Positions 46,040-57,360 of a DNA stretch of 64,000 bases are shown piece by piece (the first letter of the stretch is position 1; each line of letters begins with the position of its first letter). Position numbers and translations under genes: made by a program. The DNA lies in contig NC_090443.1 in NCBI RefSeq assembly GCF_031143425.1, positions 1,061,447,321-1,061,511,320 on the forward strand, written 5' to 3'. The stretch is from Pleurodeles waltl. Its lineage: Eukaryota > Chordata > Amphibia > Caudata > Salamandridae. The notes below the pieces were generated by a model. It was not told the origin of the DNA and made no database searches. It saw only the letters and a list, made by a program, of their open reading frames with translations.

Positions 46040-47390
46040 ACAAGAGGCAATAACACTTGTTTTGCTAATCTATGTTCCCCCAATTCTCCCGATAAAAATG
46101 ATACCTCACTTGTGTGGGTAGGCCTAGCGCCCACGACAGGAAATGCCCAAAAACGAAACGTGGACACATCACATTTTTTGAAAGAAAACAGAGGTGTTTT
46201 TTGCAAAGTGCCTACCTGTAGATTTTGGCCTCTAGCTCAGCCGAACCTAGGGAAACCTACCAAACCTATGCATTTTTGAAAACTAGAGACCTAGGGGAAT
46301 CCAAGATGGGGTGACTTGTGGGGCTCTGACCAGGTTCTGTTACCCAGAATCCTTTGCAAACCTCAAAATGTGGCTAAAAAAACTAATTTTCCTCACATTT
46401 TGGTGACAGAAAGTTCTGGAATCAGAGAGGAGCCACAAATTTCCTTCCGCCCAGTGTTCCCCCAAGTCTACCAATAAAAATGATACCTCACTTGTGTGGG
46501 TAGGCCTAGCGCTCGCGACAGGAAATACCCCAAAACGTAACGTGCGCACATCACATTTTTTTAAAGAAAACAGAGGTGTTTTTTGCAAAGTACCTACCTG
46601 TAGATTTTGGCCTCTAGCTCAGTCGGCACCTAGGGAAACCAACCAAACCTGTACATTTTTTTAAACTAGAGACCTAGAGGAATCCAAGATGGGGTGACTT
46701 GTGGGGCTCTGACCAGGTTCTGTTACCCAGAATCCTTTGCAAACTCAAAATTTGGCTAAAAAACACATTTTCCTCACATTTTGGTGAAAGAAAGTTCGGG
46801 AATCAGAGAGGGACACAAATTTCCTTCCACCCAGTGTTCCCCTAAGTCTCCCGATAAAAATGATACCTCACTTGTGTGGGTAGGCCTAGTGCCCACAAAA
46901 GGAAATGGCCCAAAACACAACTTGGAAACATCACATTTTTTCACAAAAAATAGTGCCTACCTGTGGATTTTGACCTCTAGCTCAGCCGGCACCTGGGGAA
47001 ACTTAGCAAACCAGTGCATTTTTAAAAAATAGAAACCCATGGGAATCCAAGATGGGGTGACTTGCGGGGCTCTGACCAGGTTCTGTTACCCAGAATCCTT
47101 TGCAAACATCAAAATTTGGCCAAACAAACACTTTTTCCTCTCATTTCGGTGACAGAAAGTTCTGGAATCTGAGAGGAGCCACAAATGTTCACCCAGCGTT
47201 CCCCTAAGTCTCTCGATAAAAATGGTACCTCACTTGTGTGGGTAGGCCTAGAGCCCACGAAAGGAAATGGCCCAAAACACAACGTGGACACAACAAATTT
47301 TTTCACAGAAAACAGAGGTGTTTTTTGCAAAGTGCCTACCTGTGGATTTTGGCCTCTAGCTCAGCCAGCCCAGGGGTGGGGCAGAAATGG
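46040..47390. repeat. Tandem array of about 363-382 bp units
   Basis: A marker (TACCTCACTTGTGTGGGTAG) recurs near 46102, 46484, 46864 and 47226, giving spacings of about 382, 380 and 362 bp. Units share GATGGGGTGACTTG and CTGTTACCCAGAATCC. The last unit passes into the next array. Confidence 0.88.
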
Positions 47391-47399
47391 CCTAAAATA

Positions 47400-49880
47400 A
47401 ATTTGCCCCCCCCGGGAGCGACCCTTGCCTACGAGGTCGCTCCCCCTGCGTGACATTGGCACCAAAAAAAAATCCCCGGTGCCTAGTGGTTTCTGCGCCC
47501 TTGGGGGCAGATTGACCTAAAATCGGCCATTCTGCCCCCAAGGGGGGCAGGAAATGGTCTAAATACAATTTGCCCCCCAGGGGAGCGACCCTTGCCTAAT
47601 GTGTCGCTCGCCATCTCTAAAAAAACAACAAAAAAAAAAAACACAAAACAAAATTTGCCCTGGCGCCTAGAGGTTTCTGTACCCCGTGGGGGCAAATCGG
47701 CCTAATAACAATAGGCCGATCTGCCACCAGGGGGGGCAGAAATGGCCTAAAATAAATTTGCCCCCACACCCCCCACTGCACCCCTTCCGGGAGCGACCCT
47801 TGCCTACGGGGTCGCTCCCCCTGTGTGACATTGGAGCCAAAAAACAAATCCCCGGTGCCTAGTGGTTTCTGCCCCCTTGGGGGCAGATTGACCTAAAATC
47901 GGCCATTCTGCCCCCAAGGGGGGCAGAAATGGTCTAAATACAATTTGCCCCCCAGGGGAGCGACCCTTGCCTAATGGGTCGCTCCCCATCTCTAAAAAAA
48001 AGAAACAAACAAAAAAAAAATTTGCCCTGGCGCCTAGAGGTTTCTGACCCCCCTGGGGGCAGATCGGCCTAATAACAATAGGCCGATCTGCCCCCAGGGG
48101 GGGCAGAAATTCCTAAAATAAATTTGACCACCCCACCCCCCTCCTAAATCCCCCCCGCCCGGGAGCGACACTTGCCTACGGGGTCGCTTTCCCTGCGTGA
48201 CATTGGCGCCAGAAAATAAATCCCCGGTGCCTAGTGTTTTCTGCCCCCTTGGAGGCAGATTGACCTAAAATCGGCCAATGGGGGCAGAAATGGTCTAAAT
48301 ACAATTTGCCCCCTAGGGGAGCGACCCTTGCCTAAGGGGTCGCTCCCCATCTCTAAAAAAACAAACAAACCAAAAAAAAACACAAAAAAAAGATTTGCCC
48401 TGGCGCCTAGAGGTTTCTGCCCCCGGGTGGGGGGGCAGAAATGGCCTAAAATAAATTTGCCCCCCCTGCCCGGGAGCGACACTTGCCTACGGGGTCGCTC
48501 CCCCTGTGTGACATTGGCGCCAAAAAATAAATCCCCGGTGCCTAGTGGTTTCTGCGCCCTTGGGGCCAGATTGACCTAAAATCGGCCAATCTGCCCCCAA
48601 GGGGGGCAGAAATGGTCTAAATACAATTTGCCCCCTAGTGGAGCGACCCTTGCCTAAAGGGTCGCTCACCCATCCGTAAAAAAAAAAAAAAAAAAAAAAA
48701 AAAAACACAACAAAAAATTTGCCCTGGCGCCTAGAGGTTTCTGCCCCCCCCTGGGGGCATATCGGCCTAATAATAGGCCAATCTGCCCTCAGTGGGGGCA
48801 GAAATGGCCTAAAATAAATTTGCCCCTTCCCCCCCTACTCCCCCCCCCCCGGGGAGCGACCCTTGCCTACGCGGTCGCTCATCCTCTGCGTGACATTGGC
48901 GCCAAAAAACAAATCCCCGGTACCTAGTGGTTTCTGCCCCCTTGGGGGCAGATTAACCTAAAAGCGGGCAGAAATGGTCTAAATACAATTTGCCCCCAGG
49001 GGAGCGACCCTTGCCTAATGGGTCGCTCCCCATCTGTAAAAAAAAAAAAAAAAAATTGTCCTGGCGCCTAGAGGTTTCTGCCCTCCCTGAGGGCAGATCG
49101 GCCTAATAATAGGCAGATCAATTTGCCCCCCCCCCCGGAGCGACCCTTGCCTACGGGGTCGCTCCCCCTGCGTGACATTGGCGCCAAAAATAAAATCCCG
49201 GGTGCCTAGTGGTTTCTGCCCCCCTTGGGAGCAGTTTGGCGTAGCAAAAAACGGCCGATCTGCTCCCAAAGGGGGCAGAAATGGGCTAAATAACATTTTC
49301 CCCTCCAGGGGAGCGACCCTTGTCTAAGGGGTCGCTCCCCATCTGTAAAACAAAAAAAAACAAAAAATCCCCGGTGCCTAGCGGTTTCTGCCCACCTTGG
49401 GGGCAGATCGGCCTAATCAAAATAGGCTGATCTACCCCCCAGGGGGGCAGAAATGGCCTAAAATAATCCCCCCCCCAGGGGAGTGACCCTTGCCTAAGGG
49501 GTCGCTCCCCTTGCGTGAAATTGCCGAAAACAAAAAAAACTCCCTGGTGTCTAGTGGTTTCTGCCCCCCCTTGGGAGCAGATTGGCCTCATCAAAATAGG
49601 CCAATCTGCCCCCAAGGGGGGCAGAAATGGCCTAATTATAATTTGCCCTCTAGGGGAGCGACCCTTGCCTAAGGGGTCGCTCCCCCACCTAAAAAAAACA
49701 AAAAACAAAACAAATAGAAAAAAAAAATGATCCCTGGTGCCCTAGAGGTTTCTGCCCCCCTAATAACAGGCCGAAAAGGCCTTCCTAAAAAATGCCCCCC
49801 ATTGGGAGCGACTCTTGCCCAAGGGGTCGCTCCCTTATGTCTATTTAAAAAAACAAAAAACATCCCTGGTGTCTAGTGGG
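47400..49880. repeat. Tandem array with GGGAGCGACCCTTGCC units
   Basis: About fifteen copies of an inverted motif (GAGCGACCCTTGCCTA...GGGTCGCTC) alternate between two half-units, making a composite period near 375 bp with shorter variants. Each unit also has the inverted pair TCTGCCCCC/GGGGGCAGA around A-rich spacers. Poly-A runs separate units. Non-coding. Confidence 0.88.
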
Positions 49881-50168
49881 TGTTTCAAAAGCCGAATTGC
49901 AAGCTGAGCATTTCTCTTTCGATCGCGCTGGAAGCTCCCTGTGACAAATCAGCGCGCACTGACGTCACAGGGGAGGTGGGGGGGTCGGAGGTGGAAGGGA
50001 TAGGGCTTCCCCTTCCATCCCTTCCTTGGGGGGGTGGGTGGGGAGCACAGGGGGGAGCGATAGCGCTCCCCCCAGTTCCTGTGACTTGGACGAGGTGACC
50101 TCGTCCAAGGCACACGGGAACTGGAGCCTTGGACGAGGTCACCTCGTCCAAGGCACAGAACCGGTTAA

Positions 50169-50861
50169 AAAGCGCACCATCACCCGCAAGAGTATCCTAG
50201 CACTGTAAAGCACGTGTGCCATAAAATTACCACTGCATTGGTTCAAGGAGTTTATCAATTGTTTTGTCTTGCCACTCTGACTGGACTGCCAGCACATCTC
50301 AATGTCATGGATGAAGAGCAGACTAATGTGTACATCTGTTCAGTCCAGTGATGCCTGGAGGAACCAGGCTGCCTTGCTGATCGCACCACAGCTCTATACA
50401 TTTATGTAAAAACATGGGTGAGTGGCGGGGGCCCACAGACATTCTAGAGTTCATTGGGAGAGTTCCATCCTGCAAGATGCTGGCTATCACAGTGGTTCAT
50501 TCTTTTAGAAACAATTATGGACTTGTGAATCAAATATTGTGTGAAGCATCCCAGTTTAGCAAAGTGTGTTAAAGAAGACAAAGAACCAGAAAAGAAAATA
50601 ACAGAGAGAAATAAATATTCTGTAAGTTTCAAAGTGACTGAGAGTATGAGATCTGGTGTGCTGGTTTACAATTGTGAGTCAGAGATACAACAGAGTGTCA
50701 TTCAAGGGACAGGGAGGAAACCAAGAGCAAGTCTGTTGCAGGATTTGGAACTAGAGAAGATTGTTGACTATTGAGGCTATTACTACAACCTTATTTTATA
50801 GGACGAGATGCCTTGTCTTTATTAGTTTCAGTCTCTGCATTATCATTAGATCATTTGAGAT
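50169..50861. other. Spacer downstream of the olfactory receptor
   Basis: No gene. On the minus strand this is the 3' flank of the receptor. No clear polyadenylation signal was identified. Confidence 0.4.
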
Positions 50862-51794
50862 TCACTGAATTCCTCCCCGTCGGCCACTCACTCTCCACAG
50901 AGCCTCCACCACAGCCTTGTTCCTCAGGCTGAAGATGAATGGGTTCAAAAGGGGGGTGAGCACCGCATAGAGGACAGCTAGCTGGCTGTTCTTGTCCAGC
51001 TCAGAGCTCGATCCTGGCCGCAGGTAGGTGGACATAATGGTCACGTAGAATAAAATAACGACCAGGAGGTGGGAGCTGCAGGTGGAGAACGCTTTGCTCC
51101 GACCCTCTGTGCTCTTGATCCTGAGAACAGCGGTCACTATCTTCACATACGAAGTAAGGGTGAGTGTAAATGAACTCATCCCTATCAGGGCACCGAAGGC
51201 CAAAAGCACTATCTGGTTGCGGGTCGTGTTGCTGCAGGAGAGCTGCAGCACAGGTACAATGTCACAGAAGAAGTGGTTGACAGTGCGGGACTTGCAGAAG
51301 GTCAACTGGAAGGCTAGGATGGTGTGTATCAAGGAATCCCCCGTGCCAGCTACCCAGGAGCCAGCTACCAGCGCATCACACGCACCCCGGCTCATGACTC
51401 CAGTGTATCGCAATGGAAGACAGATTGCAACGTAGCGGTCATAGGCCATGGCAGCCAGAAGAAATGCCTCTGTGCCAGCAAAAGTCATGAAGAACAGCAT
51501 CTGGAGGGCACACCCCACAAAGGAGATGGTCTTTCTCTCCGCCAGGAAATGGTCCAGCATTTTGGGGACAGTGGCCGAGCTGTAGCAGAGGTCCAAGAAA
51601 GACAGGTTTGCGATGAAGAAGTACATTGGGGAGTGAAGCCGGGGGTCAATCCAGGCCACAGTGATTATGGTGCAGTTTCCTAGGACAGTGGCCATGTATA
51701 TGAGCAGAAAGACCATGAACAGCACAGCCTGCAGCTCGGGGATGTCCGTGAGTCCGAGGAGTACAAACTCATCAACTTTGGTTTGATTTTCCAT
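50862..51794 (-). CDS. Olfactory receptor, class II, intact
   Basis: The 310-residue protein is a normal length for a seven-transmembrane odorant receptor, which couples to G protein in olfactory cilia. The start is the ATG at 51792-51794 (MENQTKVDEF), with an N-glycosylation site at residue 3. Open frame upstream of it is read-through into a transposon and is not used. Family motifs in order: LHSPMYFFIANLS (TM2), MAYDRYVAIC (end of TM3), SYVKIV region (TM5), KAFSTCSSH (TM6) and PLLNPFIFSLRN (TM7). Conserved cysteines for the extracellular loops are present. No stops or frameshifts. Single coding exon as usual. Subfamily not assigned. Neighbours are all transposons, so it appears as a solitary copy here. 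Confidence 0.95.
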   Translation of the reverse strand: MENQTKVDEFVLLGLTDIPELQAVLFMVFLLIYMATVLGNCTIITVAWIDPRLHSPMYFFIANLSFLDLCYSSATVPKMLDHFLAERKTISFVGCALQMLFFMTFAGTEAFLLAAMAYDRYVAICLPLRYTGVMSRGACDALVAGSWVAGTGDSLIHTILAFQLTFCKSRTVNHFFCDIVPVLQLSCSNTTRNQIVLLAFGALIGMSSFTLTLTSYVKIVTAVLRIKSTEGRSKAFSTCSSHLLVVILFYVTIMSTYLRPGSSSELDKNSQLAVLYAVLTPLLNPFIFSLRNKAVVEALWRVSGRRGGIQ

Positions 51795-51812
51795 GAATTT
51801 ACCCAAATGTAT

Positions 51813-51830
51813 CTGTAAAAAAAAAAGAAG
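51813..51830 (-). promoter_or_regulatory. Splice acceptor upstream of the olfactory receptor start
   Basis: On the minus strand a pyrimidine run ends TTTTTTACAG, with AG at 51813-51814, leaving 18 bases of 5' UTR before the ATG. Olfactory receptor genes typically splice a non-coding exon just upstream of the start, so this supports a functional transcript. Confidence 0.7.
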
Positions 51831-51859
51831 AGACGTGATTAAGTGGCTGAAACAACTAT

Positions 51860-52490
51860 GGCCCTCATTCTGACCTTGGCGGGCGGCGGAGGCCGCCCGC
51901 CAAAGTCCCGCCGTCAGGTTACCGTTCCGCGGTCGAAAGACCGCGGCGGTAATTCTGACTTTCCCGCTGGGCTGGCGGGCGGTCGCCTTCAGACCGCCAG
52001 CCAGCCCAGCGGGAAAGAGGCTTCCACGATGAAGCCGGCTCGGAATCGAGCCGGCGGAGTGGAAGCTGTGCGACGGGTGCAGTTGCACCCGTCGCGTATT
52101 TCACTGTCTGCGCAGCAGACAGTGAAATACATGTAGGGGCCCTCTTACGGGGGCCCCTGCAATGCCCATGCCAGTGGCATGGGCACTGCAGGGGCCCCCA
52201 GGGGCCCCGCGACCCCCCCCTACCGCCATCCGGATCTCGGCGGTCCGACCGCCGGGATCTGGATGGCGGTAGGGGGGGTCGGAATCCCCGCGGCGGTGCA
52301 GCAAGCTGCGCCGCCGCGGAGGATTCAATGGGGCCGCGGTACACTGGCGGGACCCCGCCAGTGGTGCCGGTCCGACCGCGGCTTTACCGCCGCGGTCGGA
52401 ATCCCCATTGGAGCACCGCCGGCCTGTCGGCGGTGCTCCCGCGGTCCTCCGCCCTGGCGGTCAAAGACCGCCAGGGTCAGAATGACCACC
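51860..52490. mobile_element. Harbinger-like chain-of-hairpins element (631 bp)
   Basis: The left end is GGCCCTCATTCTGACC. The right end complement is partly decayed (GGTGGTCATTCTGACC). TAT flanks both sides (51857-51859 and 52491-52493). The interior is a succession of GC-rich palindromes in the opposite orientation to 54309-54937. It lies about 65 bp upstream of the olfactory receptor ATG, in the intron just before the coding exon. Confidence 0.85.
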
Positions 52491-53084
52491 TATGTGTGTT
52501 GTTAACAATGAGATCAAGAGTACAATAGCGCAGGTGGGTCATAGAAACCTATGGGAGGTGGAGAAAGAGTCAAATATAGTTCTACTCAGAAGAGGGCTCT
52601 TGGGTTTAACTACTTAAAGGTTCCAAGCAAGTAGCCTCAGAAATGTCAAGGGTCAATGAGGGAAAGTTTTAGCCAGATTTAATGTAACATCTCAAGTATC
52701 AGTTCCTGACTGATGCCTCTTGAAGACCCTGGGGCAACACAGGACATAGTTTAATCCCTAGAGATGATGTTGTTTTCTGACAGCCACAACTGGAAAGATT
52801 TGCCTAGTTAAGGGGCTCACAATTCCAGTATTGTGTGTCTGGTTCTGGAACCCACACGTAGCGTTTTGAATCTGGTTCTGTAGCGTACTGGGACATGTTT
52901 GGTCCTCCCCAGACCTTGTACCAACATTGTAGCTCTCTTCTGCACTATGTTTATAATTTTTCCTCCTGACCTGGCCACATATATGTGATAACAGTATATG
53001 ATTTTGTAGTTTTCTGTTGCTAAAAATGGATCAGCAACATACTAAGAAGAGAAGTACTCTAGGTAAAATGAATCTACATGAGAG
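52491..53084. other. Spacer, no gene recognised
   Basis: AT-rich to average composition with no motif-bearing frame. It may hold the end of the inverted LINE fragment that starts at 53085. Confidence 0.4.
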
Positions 53085-53829
53085 ATATGTGAGGTGTAAT
53101 TAAGGTAAACAAAATTACAATCTTGATTTATAAGCAAAACTGGCTGATAATTTGCGATTAAAATATGGTCATTATCAGGTTTGGATGGAACTATTATTAA
53201 TGCTTTAGTGAATGAACCAGATGAACCAGAAACTATACCAGTATTAGTAAATTTGGTAAATAGTGAAGAAAGGTATGGGATAAGAGCTTTTTATTTTCCT
53301 TTAGGGAACATACAACTTGCATAATTTCATCAAATGTTATATGAGGTTCAAGGCTAAGTTTTTTGGAGTGAGAAAGGGTAGGTAAATTGCATTAATTAAA
53401 AAATATATCTATTTCATTTCACATAAAAAATTGTTTTTAAAATAATAAGAATATATGTGCATAGAAAGAATATTTAAGAGAATAAAACGCAAAGAGAGAA
53501 TGGATAAAAAGAATAGCATAACATTTTTTTTTTTTTAATATTATCTGAAGTAAACAATAACAATTTTCCCAACAGATTGCATGAATGTGAGACTTCTCTT
53601 TTTAATTCTAAGATAGTTAGTCAATAAATTCCCAGCTTTATTTGCATTGAAATACAATTTAGTTTTATCATTTGATATTTGCAAACCAGCCTTTTTACTA
53701 AGTAATGAGTTATATTCATATTGAAGGTTCTAAAACATCAGTCTAAATGAATTGTTATTAGAGGTAATGATGAGTCTTTTAAATTTAGCAATCTCTTTTT
53801 CAAGATCTTTGATTTTTGAGTAAAATTGT
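53085..53829 (-). pseudogene. L1-like LINE ORF2 fragment (linker and RT start)
   Basis: Minus-strand reading gives SKKAGLQISNDKTKLYFNAN and KAGNLLTNYLR (pre-RT region), NLPTLSHSKKLSLEPHITFD then EIMQVVCSLKENK (start of the RT domain), and further on IVPSKPDNDHILIANYQPVL, close to the L1 block with YRPISLLN. Frames change several times. It continues across the solo LTR at 56949. Confidence 0.7.
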
Positions 53830-56800
53830 TGTTGGAAAATGGGTTATTGGTAAGGGCAGGTAGGTACCTACACTTAGCAATAGGCCACTAACCTCCACTA
53901 AGGTCCAGTTAGGTCTCAGTAAATTAAACCCAGCTCAACCCTTGGTAGCTTGGCAACGAGCGTCAAGGCTTAACTTAGGAGACAGAGTGTAAAGCATTCA
54001 AATATCACAAAACAGTAATTAAATTAAACACAGGAAACAGTTTAAAAATCCAGAACCAATTTATAAAAATAGATTATATTTTCATCTTTAAAATGACACC
54101 AAAACGAATAAAATCAGATAAGGGGAACCGGAGATATGAATTTTTAAAGAATTATTGTTTTTTTAGCGCCTATAAACAAAAAGCGCCAATCGGGTCATCT
54201 GGTTGCACCTCGACCGGGGCAAAGTCAAAGTTTCAGGCCGACCGCGATGGAGCCCTGCTCGGCTACAGGCCGCGGGAGGCCTCGGTTAAAATGTTACCTT
54301 CACACTTAGGCCCTCATTACGAGCCTGGCGGTCTGTGACCGCCAGGCTCGCGGTTGGCGGGAGCACCGCCGACAGCCCGGCGGTGCCCCGCAGGGCATTC
54401 TGACCGCGGCGCTTTGGCCGCGGTCAGTGCAGGAAAACCGGCGGTCTCCCGCCGGTTTTCTGCTGCCCGTTGGAATCCTCCAACGCGGCGCAGCTTGCTG
54501 CGCCGCCTTGGGGATTCTGACACCCCCTACCGCCATCCTGTTCCTGGCGGTTCGCCCGCCAGGAACAGGATGGCGGTAGGGGGTGTCGCGGGGCCCCTGG
54601 GGGCCCCTGCAGTGCCCATGCCAATGGCATGGGCACTGCAGGGGCCCCCGTAAGAGGGCCCCGCTTGTATTTCACTGTCTGCATAGCAGACAGTGAAATA
54701 CGCGACGGGTGCAGTAGCACCCGTCGCACCTTCCCACTCCGCCGGCTCGATTCCGAGCCGGCGTCCTCGTGGGAAGGTTGTTTCCCGCTGGGCTGGCGGG
54801 CGGCCTTAAGGCGGCCGCCCGCCCGCCCAGCGGGAAACTCAGAATGCCGGCCGCGGTCTTCAGACCGCGGTGCGGTATTCCTGCGGCGCAACTTTGGCGG
54901 GCGGCCTCCGCCGCCCGTCAAAGTTGTAATGAGGGCCTTAGTCTTTTTTTCGAAGATTTTCTTCAGCGGGACGAACCTGCCAGTCCAATCCGACCTCCTG
55001 GAGCCCTTCTCCAGATACGCGATGCTGGAATCCTCTGTGGAGATTTTTACCTTCGGACTTAGTCGTTTTTTCGAGGTGAAAATCCTTCGACCGGGGTAAA
55101 CCTGGATCTTGATCCGACGTCCATGGAGCCCTCTTCGGATACGCAGGCTGGGAGGTCCCGGTCAACTTTTTACCTTCGGACTTAGTCTCTTTTTCAGAGA
55201 TTTTCTTTACCGGGATGAACCAGCAAATCAGGCCGGGTCGCGGTTGAGGCAAGCCGGCTAGAGTTGCTGCGGCGGGTCGGTCCCTCTATGGAGCTTTTTT
55301 ACAAAAGTTGTCCAAACTTCTCCAAACTTCTGGGGCTTCTCCCAGATGTCCTTTTAAGGTTCTTTTGGGGTCCACAGCTCACCCCAAGGGTCCAGAAGTT
55401 CTGAGATGGTCCTTGGGGGGTGCGGACTACAACTCCCAGAATGCACCTGGCGCAAACTCCTTTTTGGCCACTGGACAGTGGTCAGCTGGTCGCTTTCTTC
55501 AGGAGTTGGTGCAGGGGACTCTGGATAGCAATTTTGCACCTGTAGCAAACAGGGAGTCCCTACTTGAACCAGTTGAAGCCAGGCAAAGTCCTTCTTGTGG
55601 TGAAGCCCAAGTGTGCAGCTGGTGCAGTCCTCCTGAGTGCAGGTTCCAGGTGCAGGCCAGGGGTCCAGCAGGGCAGTCCTTCTTCTCCTTTGGTTCTTCC
55701 TTGTTGGAATCTGATGGGGATCTGAGGTGTGGGTGCAGGTCTACCAGTTGTATCCTTGCTCCTGGGTGAAAAGCAGGGGGGTCCTGGTTCTCCAATCAGG
55801 TGCAGGGTCCTTCCCCCTGTGATGACCACTTCCTGGGAAGTGTGGCAAAAATCAATCCCAGGAGGCAACATTCTCTAAAAATCCTGAATCTGATTTTTGG
55901 AGGTTACATCTGGCTGAGCCCACCCACTGGTGTGGCTAAAAATCACAAACACACCCCTCTCCTGCCCTCTCCTAATCTAATCAAGGGGGCACCTAGTTGT
56001 CTGGGGTTGCAGGATGTGGGGGTGTTGCTGGTTGCTCCAAATGTCCTTCTCTGCCTTTGAAGACCAGTTTGGCAGCCCTCCCCCTTCCTGCCTCACCATC
56101 TGCTGAGGGGAGATTCCTTCCCACAGGCACATTCCTTTGTGTGAAGCCAGGCCACTTCACACCTCATCAAGGCAGCTTGGCCAGGCTGCTAGAGGCTGGC
56201 CAATCAGAGCGCAGAAGCAAAAACAATGCAGGGCTGAAATTGGCAACTTTTTAGGTAAAGTTTAAAACTCTTTACCTGAACAAGTCATATTAAATCCCAC
56301 AACTGGAAGTTGTGGGATTTAATACAACAATTAATTTGATACCAAACTCTTGGTATGCATCATTTAAGGAGACTTTAAAAATTAAAATAAAGTCTCCCCA
56401 TTCTAGCCTATGAAGGCCATTTACTACAATGAGGGAAAAACGAATTTGGCTGTTTTTACCTCACCAGGGCTTAGAAAACTATTTTTTATAAAGTCCCTGC
56501 TTATAGTTACATGGCACCCAGCCCTAGGGGCACATCGGGCACACCTTAGGGGTGACGTATATGTAAAAATAAGGCAGTATAAGACTTTGGAACTACTTTT
56601 AATTCCAACGTCGAATTTGCATATAACTTTAATTTAAAAGCAGCCAGCAAGGCAGGCCTGCCTTCAAAATGACACTGGGCACCTCAGCAGTGCACCTATG
56701 GGGGCACTACCTATGCTGTGGTCCCTAAACCTACATGCCCTCCCATATACTAGGGAATTATAGGTAGGTTAACTTAGCCAATTATAATTAGCCTAATTTG

Positions 56801-56943
56801 CATATCCATTTTACCCAGAGCACAGGCCCTGGGACTGGTTAGCAGTACCCAGGGCACCACCAGAGTCAGGAAAACACCAGCAAAAAGTGGAAAATGGGGG
56901 CATAAAGTTATGGGGCCTCTGCAATCAGCCCTGTTTTCTCACA
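53830..56943 (-). mobile_element. Solo long LTR with 5-bp target duplication
   Basis: It begins TGTTGGAAAATGGG and ends CTGTTTTCTCACA, flanked by ATTGT at 53825-53829 and 56944-56948. Net of the nested element it is about 2.48 kb. The right part carries a hairpin at 56827-56854 like those of the other long LTRs, and the layout suggests minus orientation. No internal coding region remains, so it arose by recombination between two LTRs. It interrupts an L1-like fragment. Confidence 0.85.
54309..54937. mobile_element. Harbinger-like chain-of-hairpins element (629 bp)
   Basis: The ends are GGCCCTCATTACGAGCC and complement GGCCCTCATTACAAC, with TTA on both sides (54306-54308 and 54938-54940). Successive palindromes make up the interior. 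The longest is a perfect 31-bp stem (54520-54550 with 54556-54586) around a five-base loop. No coding frame. It is closely related to 62040-62670. Confidence 0.92.
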
Positions 56944-56948
56944 ATTGT

Positions 56949-57360
56949 TTATTGTTGTAGGCCATTAGAAATATCTGAATGTCTCTAATATATGCTTTCA
57001 AAGCAACCAAATGCAAATTGTCTGGAGTTGCATTTTTTCATTATGTACATAATAACTATTTATGGCACATAACATTCTCTCTCAGTTGTCATCATTAAGC
57101 AAAGTTTCAGCATTCATTCTCCCTATAGAGCGAGAGATAAAAATGACTTCTTGTTATAAATCATAGGATTCAAAGGGTGATTTGAGATGTCAAGTTGCCC
57201 AGAACAGGATTGGAGATGAAAGGACATGCATTCCTGGACAAAAGTAAGTAATCAATTTGTGAATTAGAGAAATGGAGATTTGAGAAAACAGTAAGGTCTT
57301 TTTGAGTAGGAAAGTGAAGACTCCAATTTGTATTCAAGCTCCAAATGTTAAACATATGAA
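56949..57360 (-). pseudogene. L1-like LINE endonuclease end
   Basis: The minus frame at 57355-57170 reads NIWSLNTNWSLHFPTQKDL then SNSQIDYLLLSRN, resembling the C-terminal part of L1 endonuclease (DxWR..P..., YTFFS, SRIDYxLxS). It continues leftwards into the pre-RT region at 53829 once the solo LTR is removed. Confidence 0.65.

Larger units (their letters stand above)
45009..50164. mobile_element. Candidate 5.2-kb piggyBac-type non-autonomous element
   Basis: TTAA flanks both ends (45005-45008 and 50165-50168). Inside it the ends read CCCCTTCGCTGCC and (complement) CCGGTTCTGTGCC, 9 of 13 matching. piggyBac elements target TTAA and have CCC-type ends. There is no transposase frame; two tandem arrays and terminal palindromes fill the interior. 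The ends are only imperfectly inverted, so the boundaries need comparison with other copies. Confidence 0.45.

Noticed and set aside
47483..49863. Gly/Arg/Pro-rich minus-strand frames
   Set aside because: They arise from the GGGAGCGACCC tandem array and vary with each unit.
51795..52088. N-terminal extension of the olfactory receptor frame (98 codons)
   Set aside because: It reads through a splice acceptor and into a transposon; the receptor starts at MENQT with normal family length.
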